DNA from: Flavobacterium sp. SUN052
GTDB lineage: Bacteria; Bacteroidota; Bacteroidia; Flavobacteriales; Flavobacteriaceae
Assembly (NCBI RefSeq): GCF_028867935.1
Contig: NZ_JAPQNS010000006.1
Span: 124,001-188,000 of the forward strand
Length of the DNA stretch: 64,000 nt
Direction of reading: 5' to 3'
In this document: piece by piece, positions 42,807-51,571 of the stretch
Numbering within the stretch: the first letter of the stretch is position 1
How the letters are laid out: each line of letters opens with the position of its first letter
Position numbers and translations under genes: made by a program
The notes under the pieces: model-generated
Seen by the model: only the letters and a program-made list of their open reading frames with translations
What the model was told of the DNA's origin: nothing
The model's database searches: none

Positions 42807-45800
42807 GTGAAGTCTTTTTTGTTTTATCCTCTTTTGACGTGGTATCTGAGTGGTTTTAGTCTCTTGCTGTGGGCACAACCGGTAACGCCGGTGATGCGGC
42901 AATCCGACCGCGGAACGCCGGACCGCGCCGACTACCTCAGCCTGGGAACCCGCAACGGACTGTCACATGCCTACGTTAGTGAAATTCTACAAACCCGCGA
43001 TGGATACATCTGGATTAGTACCAACGAAGGCATTAACCGCTACGATGGCTACACCTTTAAACAATACCTGACCAATGAACATAACCCCCTCCAGTTGGGT
43101 GACCTCCGCACCCGCGCCCTTTGCGAAGACCGCCGGGGGAGACTCTGGATTGGCACCAAACAGGAAGGACTGCTCTTGTTTGACCGAGGTAGAAACCGCT
43201 TTTTTCGGACGCACCTGGGGCTAAAAGACAATCCCAAGGGCCTGGACTACACCATTCAGCGAATGCTGGAAGATGCTGAGGGTAATATCTGGATGGGTGC
43301 CGACATGAGCACGCTCTTCAAGGTGCATATTCCGGCTCGCTGGAGCTATCCGGCTCAGACCGAGTTTACGGGCGAGCTGCGAATAGACACCATCCAGATT
43401 TCGGACGATCAGCGCGACATCAAACACCTGATTCTCGACGGACAGTACCTGTGGTGCAGCCTGTCGAATGGCCGCTTGTTTCGGGTGCATACCCGAACCG
43501 GGCAGAAAACAGAAGTGCTGCTGCCCAACACCGGTACCGAACAGCTACAGCGGGAAATCACGGGTATGTATCAGGACGCCCGGAAGGGTATCTGGATGTG
43601 CCATGCCACCGGCGGACTAACGCATATAAGCCCAGCTGGCAACACGCATTGGCCTGCCTACAGCCGTAATGGGGAGGCCGCCTACCAATGGCTCGATCGG
43701 AACGGCTTCGTCTGGATTCGTGATCCATTTACCTACGCCGTCTGGCGGGTAGCCCATACCGAATTCGCCCACTTCGACCCCGACCGAACCACTCCGCTGT
43801 TTGTCTCGCGCTCGCGCTCCTACAAAAGTTTTGTGACCACCGCCGACAACATGCTGATGATTGGCGATGTGCGGGGTGTCCGGCGAGTTAATCTTCGCTC
43901 GGCGCGAATGGCGCACTACCTGCCCGAAACCGACATTTCCGAAGTATTTGTGACCAACAAAGGCCAAATGTTGGTTGGGACGGGGGGCAAAACCTTCCGC
44001 TACGCCGATCCACTACCCAACGAACCAGCGTTTCCGCAGGTTAAGAAGGGGGCATTCTTCCAGTCGCGCCGGGGTGACGTCTGGGCCGCGGGGGACAAAC
44101 CATCCGACGAGTCGCTCTATCTGTTTCACTTCGATGCCGATCTACGGTTTCTGGAAGAGTTTCGACTCGCTGACAACTGGGTGAACACATCGGTTCCCAT
44201 TCGGGATTCACCCGACGGGCAGATCTGGATTGCGGGGGGGAACGGGGCGTTGTTTCGGTTCGATCCGACTACGAAACGGAGTTACCGGTATGCCTATACG
44301 AAGCTGATTCCTCCGTTATCCGATAATCACTCCAACGAAGTATTTGACCTGACGGTTGGTAGCGATGGCGTCATCTGGATAGCGTCTGAGGATGGTCTGA
44401 TCGAGGCTCAACCCCGCGCCGGAGGGGTGTTTTTTCGGTGCCACCGCGCCCGTACAGCGGGATTTGGGTCTGATTTTATCACCGCCCTGCACAATGACCC
44501 TCTTCAGCCAGAGCGGTATTTGTGGGTAGCCACCAAAGGCAACGGTTTGCATCGCTTCGACAAAAAAATCAGACGCTGCAACACCTCCCTGACCACCCGC
44601 GAGGGCTTGCCCGCCAACACCATCTGGGGACTCTTACCCGACCGGCGGGGGCGCATCTGGGCTACGAGCAACAATGGATTATTTTATCTGGATGCCCGAA
44701 CCCTTCGACTTGTTGGTTTCTCCCGCGCTGATGGGGTGCAGGGGGAGGTTTTCAACCGCAAAGCCTTCGGGGAATCGCCTTCGGGTCTGTTCTATGCGGC
44801 TGGTAACAATGGAATCAACGTGTTCAACCCCAACGCCATTGGCCCTGAACCGCCCCATCGGCGACCCAAAATTGTGGAGATGGAGGTGAACAACCGATTG
44901 GTGCAACCCAACGATGCCACCGGAATTCTGACGCAGGACATTGCCGACACGCCCGCGCTCGAATTGACCTACGATCAGAATACGTTCCGGTTCTATTTCA
45001 GCACACTACGCTACGACGATGATCCCAACCGCGTGTATCGCTGTCAGCTCGACGGGTTTGACCCGACCCCGATCAACCTAAAGCAACTCAATTTCGCCAC
45101 TTACACCCGCCTGCCGCCCGGTTCTTACCGGTTTCGGGTATGGGCCGGCAACGGCAATAACTTTGAGCCAGCGTCGGCCTCGGTGAACATCCGCATCGGT
45201 TCGCCCTGGTTCTGGTCGTGGTGGAGCATTCTGATCTATGCCGCCTTGTTGGGATATGTGGTGTATCGGTTTTACCAGATGCAGATTAACCGGGTTCGGC
45301 TGCGCGAGCAACTGCTGTTCAATCAGCGCGAAACCGAGCGTTTGAACGAACTTGACCGGCTCAAAACCAACTTTTTTACCAATATCTCGCACGAGTTCCG
45401 CACTCCGCTCACGCTGTTGGTCAGCCCGTTGCAGGATTTAGTCAAAAAATACCCTAGAGAAGGTCTATTGCCCCTAATGCAACAAAACCTGGCCCGGCTA
45501 CAAGCTCTGATTAACCAGGTGCTCGACCTAAGTAAACTCGAAGCAGGGCACCTGCAACCACAATTTGAGCAGGCTGATCTGGGGCGTTTTCTGAAAATGC
45601 TGGTAATCTCGTTTGAGTCGCTGGCAAGCAGCAAACGTATCGCGCTGGCCTATGAGGCCCCCAACGAAAGCGGACTGGTATTTTTTGATGCCGACAAGAT
45701 TGAAAAAATTGTAAGCAACCTCCTGTTGAATGCGCTCAAGTTTACGCCTAACAACGGGTGGGTAACGTTGGCTGCCCTTTTTGAGCCAGCTGGTTGCACC

Positions 45801-46868
45801 TTTCGGGTGCAGGACAATGGGCCAGGCATACCCCCCGAACATGCTGAAAAGATTTTTGAGCGATTCTACCAGCAGCCCACCATTGCGGGCGACGAATCCG
45901 ATCAACTGCACTACACGGGTTCGGGTATCGGGCTGGCGCTGGTCAGGGAACTGGTCGAGGTGTTGAATGGGCGGATTGGTGTAACAAGCCAGCCAGGGGA
46001 GGGGACTACCTTCGAGGTTTATTTACCGTATCCACCCGAACCTGTGCCCAAACCGGTTCCTCCACCCACGGCAGACGAGCCATCACCCACCGAACTGGCC
46101 ACTATACCCGAAGAGCCCGAACAGCCACTGTTGTTGCTGGTAGAAGATAACCCTGAACTCCGCCGGTACATCAAAAGCCACTTTGAACGGACTTATCAGG
46201 TCATTGAAGCACACGACGGTCAGGACGGCGTCGAAAAGGCCATAGCCATCGTTCCCGACATCATCATTTGTGATTTGATGATGCCTAAACTCGATGGCTT
46301 CGGGTTATGCCGAAAACTCAAAACCAACCCCTGCACTAACCATGTGCCGATTGTAATGCTGACGGCCAAAGCCACTCGGGAAGACCGTCTGGAAGGGTTG
46401 GAGCTGGGTGCCGACGATTACCTGCTGAAACCGTTCGACTCCGGCGAGTTGCAGGTTCGGGTACGAAATCTGCTCGATAATCGTACCCGAATGCGGCTGA
46501 AATACAGCCTGGATCAGTTTCTGGCTAACCACGAAACCAAAGCTTCGACGCTCGATGAGAAGTTCCTGTTAGCCGTCCGCGACATCATCGAAGCCCATGT
46601 AGCCGACCCGGCCTTTCACGTGGGGGAGTTAGCCAATACCATGAATATCTCGTCGGTGCAGTTGCGCCGAAAGCTCAAAGCACTGACCAATCAGACGGTC
46701 ATCGAGTTTATCCGCAACTACCGGCTCGAAAAAGCCGCCGACATGCTGCAACGTCAGGCTGGTACGGTGTCGGAAATTGCCTTACAGCTCGGCTTCGAGA
46801 GCCTGCCCAACTTCTCAAAAGTGTTTTCAAAGAAGTACGGCAAGAAACCCTCGGAGTGGCGGCCGTAG
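42807..46868 (+). CDS. Hybrid two-component system regulator (HTCS)
   Basis: 1353 residues and the only plus-strand gene. The GTG start at 42807 gives a signal peptide (PLLTWYLSGFSLLLWAQ). A large periplasmic sensor follows with Reg_prop-type propeller blades (GTRNGLSHAYVSEILQTRDG, IWISTNEGINRYDG) and a Y_Y_Y domain (about 735-800). After a membrane helix near 805-823 come HisKA with SHEFRTPLTLL (about 861), a histidine-kinase ATPase (DNGPGIPPEHAEKIFERFYQ; GSGIGLALV), a receiver domain (LLVEDN; phospho-acceptor Asp in IICDLMMPKLDG) and a C-terminal AraC HTH (QLRRKLKALTNQ; SEIALQLGFESLPNFSKVF). In Bacteroidota these proteins sense oligosaccharides and control glycan-use loci, but no SusC/SusD pair is in view. 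Targets may include the divergent hydrolases. Confidence 0.95.
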   Translation: MKSFLFYPLLTWYLSGFSLLLWAQPVTPVMRQSDRGTPDRADYLSLGTRNGLSHAYVSEILQTRDGYIWISTNEGINRYDGYTFKQYLTNEHNPLQLGDLRTRALCEDRRGRLWIGTKQEGLLLFDRGRNRFFRTHLGLKDNPKGLDYTIQRMLEDAEGNIWMGADMSTLFKVHIPARWSYPAQTEFTGELRIDTIQISDDQRDIKHLILDGQYLWCSLSNGRLFRVHTRTGQKTEVLLPNTGTEQLQREITGMYQDARKGIWMCHATGGLTHISPAGNTHWPAYSRNGEAAYQWLDRNGFVWIRDPFTYAVWRVAHTEFAHFDPDRTTPLFVSRSRSYKSFVTTADNMLMIGDVRGVRRVNLRSARMAHYLPETDISEVFVTNKGQMLVGTGGKTFRYADPLPNEPAFPQVKKGAFFQSRRGDVWAAGDKPSDESLYLFHFDADLRFLEEFRLADNWVNTSVPIRDSPDGQIWIAGGNGALFRFDPTTKRSYRYAYTKLIPPLSDNHSNEVFDLTVGSDGVIWIASEDGLIEAQPRAGGVFFRCHRARTAGFGSDFITALHNDPLQPERYLWVATKGNGLHRFDKKIRRCNTSLTTREGLPANTIWGLLPDRRGRIWATSNNGLFYLDARTLRLVGFSRADGVQGEVFNRKAFGESPSGLFYAAGNNGINVFNPNAIGPEPPHRRPKIVEMEVNNRLVQPNDATGILTQDIADTPALELTYDQNTFRFYFSTLRYDDDPNRVYRCQLDGFDPTPINLKQLNFATYTRLPPGSYRFRVWAGNGNNFEPASASVNIRIGSPWFWSWWSILIYAALLGYVVYRFYQMQINRVRLREQLLFNQRETERLNELDRLKTNFFTNISHEFRTPLTLLVSPLQDLVKKYPREGLLPLMQQNLARLQALINQVLDLSKLEAGHLQPQFEQADLGRFLKMLVISFESLASSKRIALAYEAPNESGLVFFDADKIEKIVSNLLLNALKFTPNNGWVTLAALFEPAGCTFRVQDNGPGIPPEHAEKIFERFYQQPTIAGDESDQLHYTGSGIGLALVRELVEVLNGRIGVTSQPGEGTTFEVYLPYPPEPVPKPVPPPTADEPSPTELATIPEEPEQPLLLLVEDNPELRRYIKSHFERTYQVIEAHDGQDGVEKAIAIVPDIIICDLMMPKLDGFGLCRKLKTNPCTNHVPIVMLTAKATREDRLEGLELGADDYLLKPFDSGELQVRVRNLLDNRTRMRLKYSLDQFLANHETKASTLDEKFLLAVRDIIEAHVADPAFHVGELANTMNISSVQLRRKLKALTNQTVIEFIRNYRLEKAADMLQRQAGTVSEIALQLGFESLPNFSKVFSKKYGKKPSEWRP

Positions 46869-46885
46869 GTTGGTAAAGATACGCA

Positions 46886-46929
46886 CAGGGGCAGATTGTT
46901 CTGTCTGGTTTCTTAAGCTACTGCCCCTG
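46886..46929. terminator. Weak hairpin between convergent genes
   Basis: CAGGGGCAG (46886-46894) and CTGCCCCTG (46921-46929) can pair across a 26-nt loop between the stops of the hybrid regulator and the NHL gene; one arm lies in the NHL gene's last codons. No T-run, so termination activity is uncertain. Confidence 0.35.
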
Positions 46930-48717
46930 TAATACAACCTGCACGGTTCGTTTACACCCATCCGCCCCCGTAACGGTGAGTGAAAACAAGCCCAGCCGGT
47001 TGATGGGGAAAATCCCCGTCGTGTTGCTGTCGGTCTGGCGAATCTCGTAGCCGTTGATGCGATCAACGACGATGGACCGTTCGTAGGCACTACCGCCCGT
47101 GGCCTGCAACACCAGCGTATTCGACAGGGGTGGCACGGTGATGGTTGACACGCCTGTTCCCAGCACTGTGGCGTTGCTACCAAAAATCAGCGTCACTACC
47201 GGTGCTGGATTGGCCGTTATGTTAAGTTGGGCCGTAACCGAACAGCTCCCGGCGGTGGCTGTAACGGCGTAGCTACCTGCCGCCGTTACCGACAAGAGGG
47301 GGCTGGAACCGTTCTGACTCAGGCCACCCGGTCCGCTGAAAGCGTAATTGGTGGCTCCGGGTGTTGCCGACAGGGAGAGCGTGGCACTACCCACGCAGGG
47401 CAGGGTGGATGCACTGGAGGTGAGGCCAAAACCCGCCAGCGCGTTGGTGAGAGTCAGGCTCACCAGCACAGTGGTGTTGCTGAAGGGGCTGTTGACATCG
47501 CCTACCGTAACCGAGAGGGTCTGCACCCCCGTCACCCCGCAGCTTACCGTGGCCGAAACGGCCGAGGTGCTGTTGGCCGAGAGAGTGATGCCGGGCGGGG
47601 CCACCCAGGTGTAACTGAAGGGCCCGCCCGACATTCCGGCTGTACCGCCTGTAGCTGTCACGGAGAGGGCTACCGTCTGCCCCGCGTTGAGGGAGGCTGG
47701 CGTAGCCTGGGCAATGGCTTCCACATAGGGTACGAACTTCTGGATGCGGTTGTTGTTCGCATCGGCGACATAGACGGCCCCCGTTCTGTCGAGGTACAGA
47801 CCAAAGGGTAGGTTCAACTGATTGGCCGCGTTACCCTGTCCATTCCCCCCGGCCACGGTGGTGCCGGAGGTAGCACCAGCCGCCCATTTCTGAATGCGGT
47901 GGTTGCCCGCGTCGGATACAAAAACGGCCCCTGCTCCGTCAACAGACACGCCGTAGGTGTTCGTTACCTGATTGGCCCCGTCGCCAAATCCATTCCCCCC
48001 GGCGACGGTGGTGCCGGACGTAGCGCCAGCTGCCCATTTCTGAACCCGGTAGCTGTCTACGGTGGTTACATAGACAGCCCCCGTAGCATCCACATACACA
48101 CCAAAGGGCAAATTTACCTGATCGGCCCCGTCGCCAAATCCATTCCCCCCGGCGACGGTGATGCCCGAAGTGGCACCAACGGCCCACTTCTTAACGCGGT
48201 TGTTACCCTGATCGACTACAAATACGGCTCCTGCCCCGTCCACATACACCCCGGCGGGATTTTTTAATTGATTGGCATCCGTACCTGGACCATTCCCCCC
48301 GGCCACGGTGGTGCCGGACGTCGCACCAGCCGCCCACTTCTGGACGCGTTGTTCCGCGTCGGACACAAAGACGGCCCCTGCTGCGTCCACATACACCCCA
48401 CTCGGAAAATTCAACTGATTATTCGCGTTGCCTGGGCCATTTCCCCCGGCCACGGTAGTACCAGAGGTGGCTCCAGCCGCCCACTTCTGGACGCGGTGGT
48501 TAAGCCTGTCGACCACAAAAACGGCCCCCGACCCATCCACATACACGCCATATGGCGTATTCAACTGATCGGCCCTATCGCCTTGTCCATTCCCCCCGGC
48601 CACGGTGATACCGGTGGGATTGTAGCGTTGGGCAAGCAGGGGGGGCGCAAGCAGGGAAATGATCGTGAGCAGTAGGCCAATGGCCCGGCAAAAGGGAGAA
48701 GTAGCAAATGAGTTCAT
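46918..48717 (-). CDS. Secreted NHL-repeat propeller protein with shared C-terminal module
   Basis: 599 residues. The signal peptide ends near APPLLAQ. Six NHL repeats occupy about residues 30-335, each with GVYVDGAGAVFVVDxxNHRVQKW and GTTVAGGNGxG, forming a six-bladed propeller; NHL propellers bind proteins, RNA or sugars. Two PKD/Ig-like domains follow (ISVTVGDVNSPFSNTTV-like; CSVTAQLNITANP), then the common tail (DRINGYEIRQTDSNTTGIF ... GCKRTVQVVLQGQ). It follows the SnoaL-like gene 48866-49345 by 148 bp without a box of its own, so it may belong to that class A-controlled unit. It converges on the hybrid regulator; only 49 bp separate the stops. Confidence 0.88.
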   Translation of the reverse strand: MNSFATSPFCRAIGLLLTIISLLAPPLLAQRYNPTGITVAGGNGQGDRADQLNTPYGVYVDGSGAVFVVDRLNHRVQKWAAGATSGTTVAGGNGPGNANNQLNFPSGVYVDAAGAVFVSDAEQRVQKWAAGATSGTTVAGGNGPGTDANQLKNPAGVYVDGAGAVFVVDQGNNRVKKWAVGATSGITVAGGNGFGDGADQVNLPFGVYVDATGAVYVTTVDSYRVQKWAAGATSGTTVAGGNGFGDGANQVTNTYGVSVDGAGAVFVSDAGNHRIQKWAAGATSGTTVAGGNGQGNAANQLNLPFGLYLDRTGAVYVADANNNRIQKFVPYVEAIAQATPASLNAGQTVALSVTATGGTAGMSGGPFSYTWVAPPGITLSANSTSAVSATVSCGVTGVQTLSVTVGDVNSPFSNTTVLVSLTLTNALAGFGLTSSASTLPCVGSATLSLSATPGATNYAFSGPGGLSQNGSSPLLSVTAAGSYAVTATAGSCSVTAQLNITANPAPVVTLIFGSNATVLGTGVSTITVPPLSNTLVLQATGGSAYERSIVVDRINGYEIRQTDSNTTGIFPINRLGLFSLTVTGADGCKRTVQVVLQGQ

Positions 48718-48865
48718 GGGAAAATTTGGGTTTTATCGGGTGAATTGAAGACTGACGATGGTGCCGTTCTGATTTTCGTAGGTTAGTGTACCTCAAGTTG
48801 TCAGGTAAGCAGGTCGATGAAGTCATGAAACGAATTATGAGTTGAGGTTTTAATTTGATGAGTGA

Positions 48866-49345
48866 TCAATAGGCGTAGAGTCGGGTAATATGCCCGTCTT
48901 CAATGGTATAAATCAGGCAAACGGGCAGCGTGGAGTCGGGCGAAATGCCCTGGGTAATCCCTTCGACAATGACATGATAGGCCCCGGCCGGATACATCTG
49001 CCGAATTTCGAGCGGGACGGTCCGGGTTCCGGGCCAAGTGTTTTGGTAGTGGGTCAGAAACCTTGCTCTGGGTTCGTCCACTTCGACAAAGTGTGTAGCC
49101 CGGCCTCGGTAACGAATTGTTTCGGCGCAGAGCTCCCCGGCGGCTTGCCAGTTGTGTTGGTTGAGGTGGGTGTGGAGCGTTTTGGCCAGCCGGATATTAT
49201 CGGCCTGTTGCTGTTCAAGGTCGGAAGCCTGACCTAAGTTGCAGGCCCAAACCAGCCCGAATATGGAGAGGGCAAGTCCATACCGAATGGGCCAGAGAAT
49301 GGGTGAATAGAATCGAAAAGCGTGGGGTAGGCAGTGGTTGGTCAT
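48866..49345 (-). CDS. SnoaL/NTF2-fold exported protein
   Basis: 159 residues. An N-terminal hydrophobic segment (YGLALSIFGLVWACNLG) could be a signal peptide or imperfect lipobox. The rest fits the SnoaL/NTF2-like fold: NIRLAKTLHTHLNQHNWQAA, IRYRGRATHFVEVDEP, RFLTHYQNTWPG, YHVIVEGITQG, LPVCLIYTIEDGHITRLYAY. These small cone-shaped domains bind ligands or have isomerase-type activity; no catalytic residue can be assigned. It is first behind the class A regulator 49477-51372 and its operator, just as the SnoaL-like lipoprotein 23573-24085 is first behind its class A regulator. Confidence 0.8.
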   Translation of the reverse strand: MTNHCLPHAFRFYSPILWPIRYGLALSIFGLVWACNLGQASDLEQQQADNIRLAKTLHTHLNQHNWQAAGELCAETIRYRGRATHFVEVDEPRARFLTHYQNTWPGTRTVPLEIRQMYPAGAYHVIVEGITQGISPDSTLPVCLIYTIEDGHITRLYAY

Positions 49346-49400
49346 GGTAGTCGCGAGGGGGTACTTTTGCGGCTACAAGGTGCAGGCTCTCGAACGAAAA

Positions 49401-49460
49401 GGCTTCTGCTATTGTGTCAAAAACGTCTGCTATTGTTGCATGAATTCGTGTATTGTTGCA
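49401..49460 (-). promoter_or_regulatory. Class A triple operator upstream of the 48866-49345 gene
   Basis: Plus-strand cores are GCTATTGTGTCA (49408-49419), GCTATTGTTGCA (49429-49440) and TGTATTGTTGCA (49449-49460), spaced 21 and 20 bp. The left flank (TCT/GCT) differs from the other arrays. No good -7 element is seen 18 bp beyond. The regulator gene ends 16 bp upstream. Confidence 0.7.
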
Positions 49461-49476
49461 TCAAGGGCGTTTTTCG

Positions 49477-51372
49477 CTATTCGGGCAACTCGAACCGGCG
49501 CATAACCGCCTTGAAAATCGGGTGAGTGTGGTAAGTCCTGAAAACGGGCATTACTTTCGTATCGCGGTAGAGATACCCGCCGTCGGCAGCTTTTTTGAGG
49601 AAGTACAGGCTGCTATCGGCCTGATTGAGCCCAGCGTATACAACGGCCCGTTCGTAATCTGACCGGGGGGTGGTAGCCGTTAAATCATGAAGGAATTGAG
49701 TGGCTTTTTGACGATTGCCCTGTTTGGCTTCGCAATAGAGCAAGAGGGGGATTTGACCTTTATCGTCCGGGTTTAGGACCAGCATTTGCTGAAAATGAGT
49801 AGCCGCCCGGCCGTAGTCAGCCCGGCATAGCCAGTAGTAGGCTGTACCCAACTGAAAGGCGAATGATTTGTCGAAAAGGCCCCGCCCCGTTTCGATGCCC
49901 GCCCTGGCTAACTCGAACTGCCCGGCAAGTGAACAATTACTGATGTAAACGCTCATCATAACGGGATGGAGCGGGTCGAGCGCAATGGCCTGCTTACTGT
50001 ACTGAACAGACTCGTTCAGGCGGCCGGTGGTTCGCAGAAGCAGGGCATACCAATGATTAACCTGGGCATCGTTAGGGTTGTGCTGCAAAGCGATCCGAAA
50101 CGCATTTTCGGAGGCTTGCCACTGGTACGTTGAGTAATAGAGACTACCCAGAACCCCATAAGCGGTGCTGTTGGTTGGATCGAGCCGGATGGCCTTCAAC
50201 GCATTCTCTTCGGTCAGTCGATTCAGCGTTGAGCGCTCAAATTTAGCTGATCCGAGCAGCAAATGATACGCTACTGCCTTACCAGCATAGGCATCGGCAA
50301 AAGCGGTGTCGAGAACTAAAGCCCGATCAAAGCGAACCAGACTCGCCATCAGATCGGGCTCCAAACGGCTAACCAGCAACTGCCGCCCCTGCAAAAATGC
50401 ATTATACGCGCCGAGATTCTGGGTACGTCCTCCGCCCGTTTTGTCGTCGACTACCAACTGCGCTGGCAATTTCAACTGACCCGCTACATCCTGTACAATC
50501 TGGTCGGTCAGTTGGTAAATATCGTTCAACGGGGTGTTGTACTTTTTTACCCACACCCGAATGTCTTCCTGCGTATTGATGAGTTCGAGCTTAATCTGAA
50601 TCTGATCCCTTGTCTTCAACACACTGCCTTTGAGAACATGGGCCACCTGCAACTCGTCGCCAATTTGCCAGATGCTTTTCTTTGTGTCTTTGTATTGATC
50701 CGACGACGAGCGGGCAATGACTTTCAGGTTTTTAATGAATGAGATCGACGTGTGGACATCGTCCATGATTCCTTCGCAAGCCAGATTGTCTTCCAAATTG
50801 CCCAGATTGGTAAAAGGCAAAATAGCCAGCGAATTAGTGGCTGGTTTCGTCGAATCGGGACGATTGGTTGCTCTAAACCAGAACCACCCATAGAGCCCTG
50901 CACCCAGCACAAGCACTAAACCCAGCGCAACCAGACCCCCACGACGCTGGCGGAAAAAAGGCTTTGCCGGGGGAGGGGTACTGTCGGGCGTCGACGGCAG
51001 CGTTTCTACGCGCTCCTCCGACTGAATTAACTGCGGTTCGGCAGACAACTTTCGAAATTCGGTGGGGCTGACGGCAAAAGCCTCCATGAAATAGCTGCTG
51101 AAATTCTGTGGATTGATGAAGCCAACTCGATCACTAATCTCGGAGATACGGAGTTCGGTGGTCAATAACAGCTCTTTGGCTTTCAGTAGCCGACGTTGCC
51201 GGATATAGAGTGAGGTAGATAGCGAAGATTGACTTTTTAGAGCCCGGTGCAGTTGGGACCGGCTCACGCCCAATGTTTGACAAATCGTGTCGATTGAAAC
51301 GGTGGTATCATCGAGGTTTTCGTCGATTAGCCGGTTTAGTTTTTCAACCAACTGATTTTCGGTCGTTATCAT
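49477..51372 (-). CDS. Class A AraC-HTH / TolB-like / TPR regulator (membrane-tethered)
   Basis: 631 residues with the same architecture as 24319-26262: AraC double HTH at 10-108 (LGVSRSQLHRALK; RISEISDRVGFINPQNFSSYF; SPTEFRKL), Pro-rich linker, membrane helix near 142-165 (GGLVALGLVLVLGAGLYGWF), TolB-like domain (about 180-310: SLAILPFTNLGNLEDNLACEG ... VLKGSVLKTRDQIQIKLEL), then TPRs with the motif LRLDPTNSTAYGVLGSLYYSTYQW also present in the paralogue. Cytoplasmic DNA binding and periplasmic sensing are predicted. Probable target: the SnoaL-like gene 48866-49345 and possibly the NHL gene beyond it. Confidence 0.88.
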   Translation of the reverse strand: MITTENQLVEKLNRLIDENLDDTTVSIDTICQTLGVSRSQLHRALKSQSSLSTSLYIRQRRLLKAKELLLTTELRISEISDRVGFINPQNFSSYFMEAFAVSPTEFRKLSAEPQLIQSEERVETLPSTPDSTPPPAKPFFRQRRGGLVALGLVLVLGAGLYGWFWFRATNRPDSTKPATNSLAILPFTNLGNLEDNLACEGIMDDVHTSISFIKNLKVIARSSSDQYKDTKKSIWQIGDELQVAHVLKGSVLKTRDQIQIKLELINTQEDIRVWVKKYNTPLNDIYQLTDQIVQDVAGQLKLPAQLVVDDKTGGGRTQNLGAYNAFLQGRQLLVSRLEPDLMASLVRFDRALVLDTAFADAYAGKAVAYHLLLGSAKFERSTLNRLTEENALKAIRLDPTNSTAYGVLGSLYYSTYQWQASENAFRIALQHNPNDAQVNHWYALLLRTTGRLNESVQYSKQAIALDPLHPVMMSVYISNCSLAGQFELARAGIETGRGLFDKSFAFQLGTAYYWLCRADYGRAATHFQQMLVLNPDDKGQIPLLLYCEAKQGNRQKATQFLHDLTATTPRSDYERAVVYAGLNQADSSLYFLKKAADGGYLYRDTKVMPVFRTYHTHPIFKAVMRRFELPE

Positions 51373-51429
51373 TCAGATGGGCGCAGTGATTTATGGGTTA
51401 AGTTATTGCTTTAAAGCATTTTAGGGGTA

Positions 51430-51437
51430 TAAATGTA
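51430..51437 (-). promoter_or_regulatory. -7 element of class A regulator 49477-51372
   Basis: TACATTTA inside TGTACATTTATA, 58 bp before the start; the same 12-mer precedes the paralogous regulator at 26337-26344. Confidence 0.55.
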
Positions 51438-51511
51438 CACATAAAGTTTATTATTTTGCCTGTTATATCGGTAGTGCCGTGACATACGCTTCAGTTTACG
51501 GTACTATGCAA

Positions 51512-51541
51512 TAAAAAAAGCCCCCACTAATGTGGAGGCTT
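51512..51541 (-). terminator. Rho-independent terminator after the BNR-repeat gene
   Basis: On the minus strand AAGCCTCCAC pairs with GTGGGGGCTT around a short loop, followed by seven T. It lies 31 bp after the stop of 51572-54682. Confidence 0.88.
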
Positions 51542-51571
51542 ACAATGGTCAAAGTGCTCTTATAGACGGGG

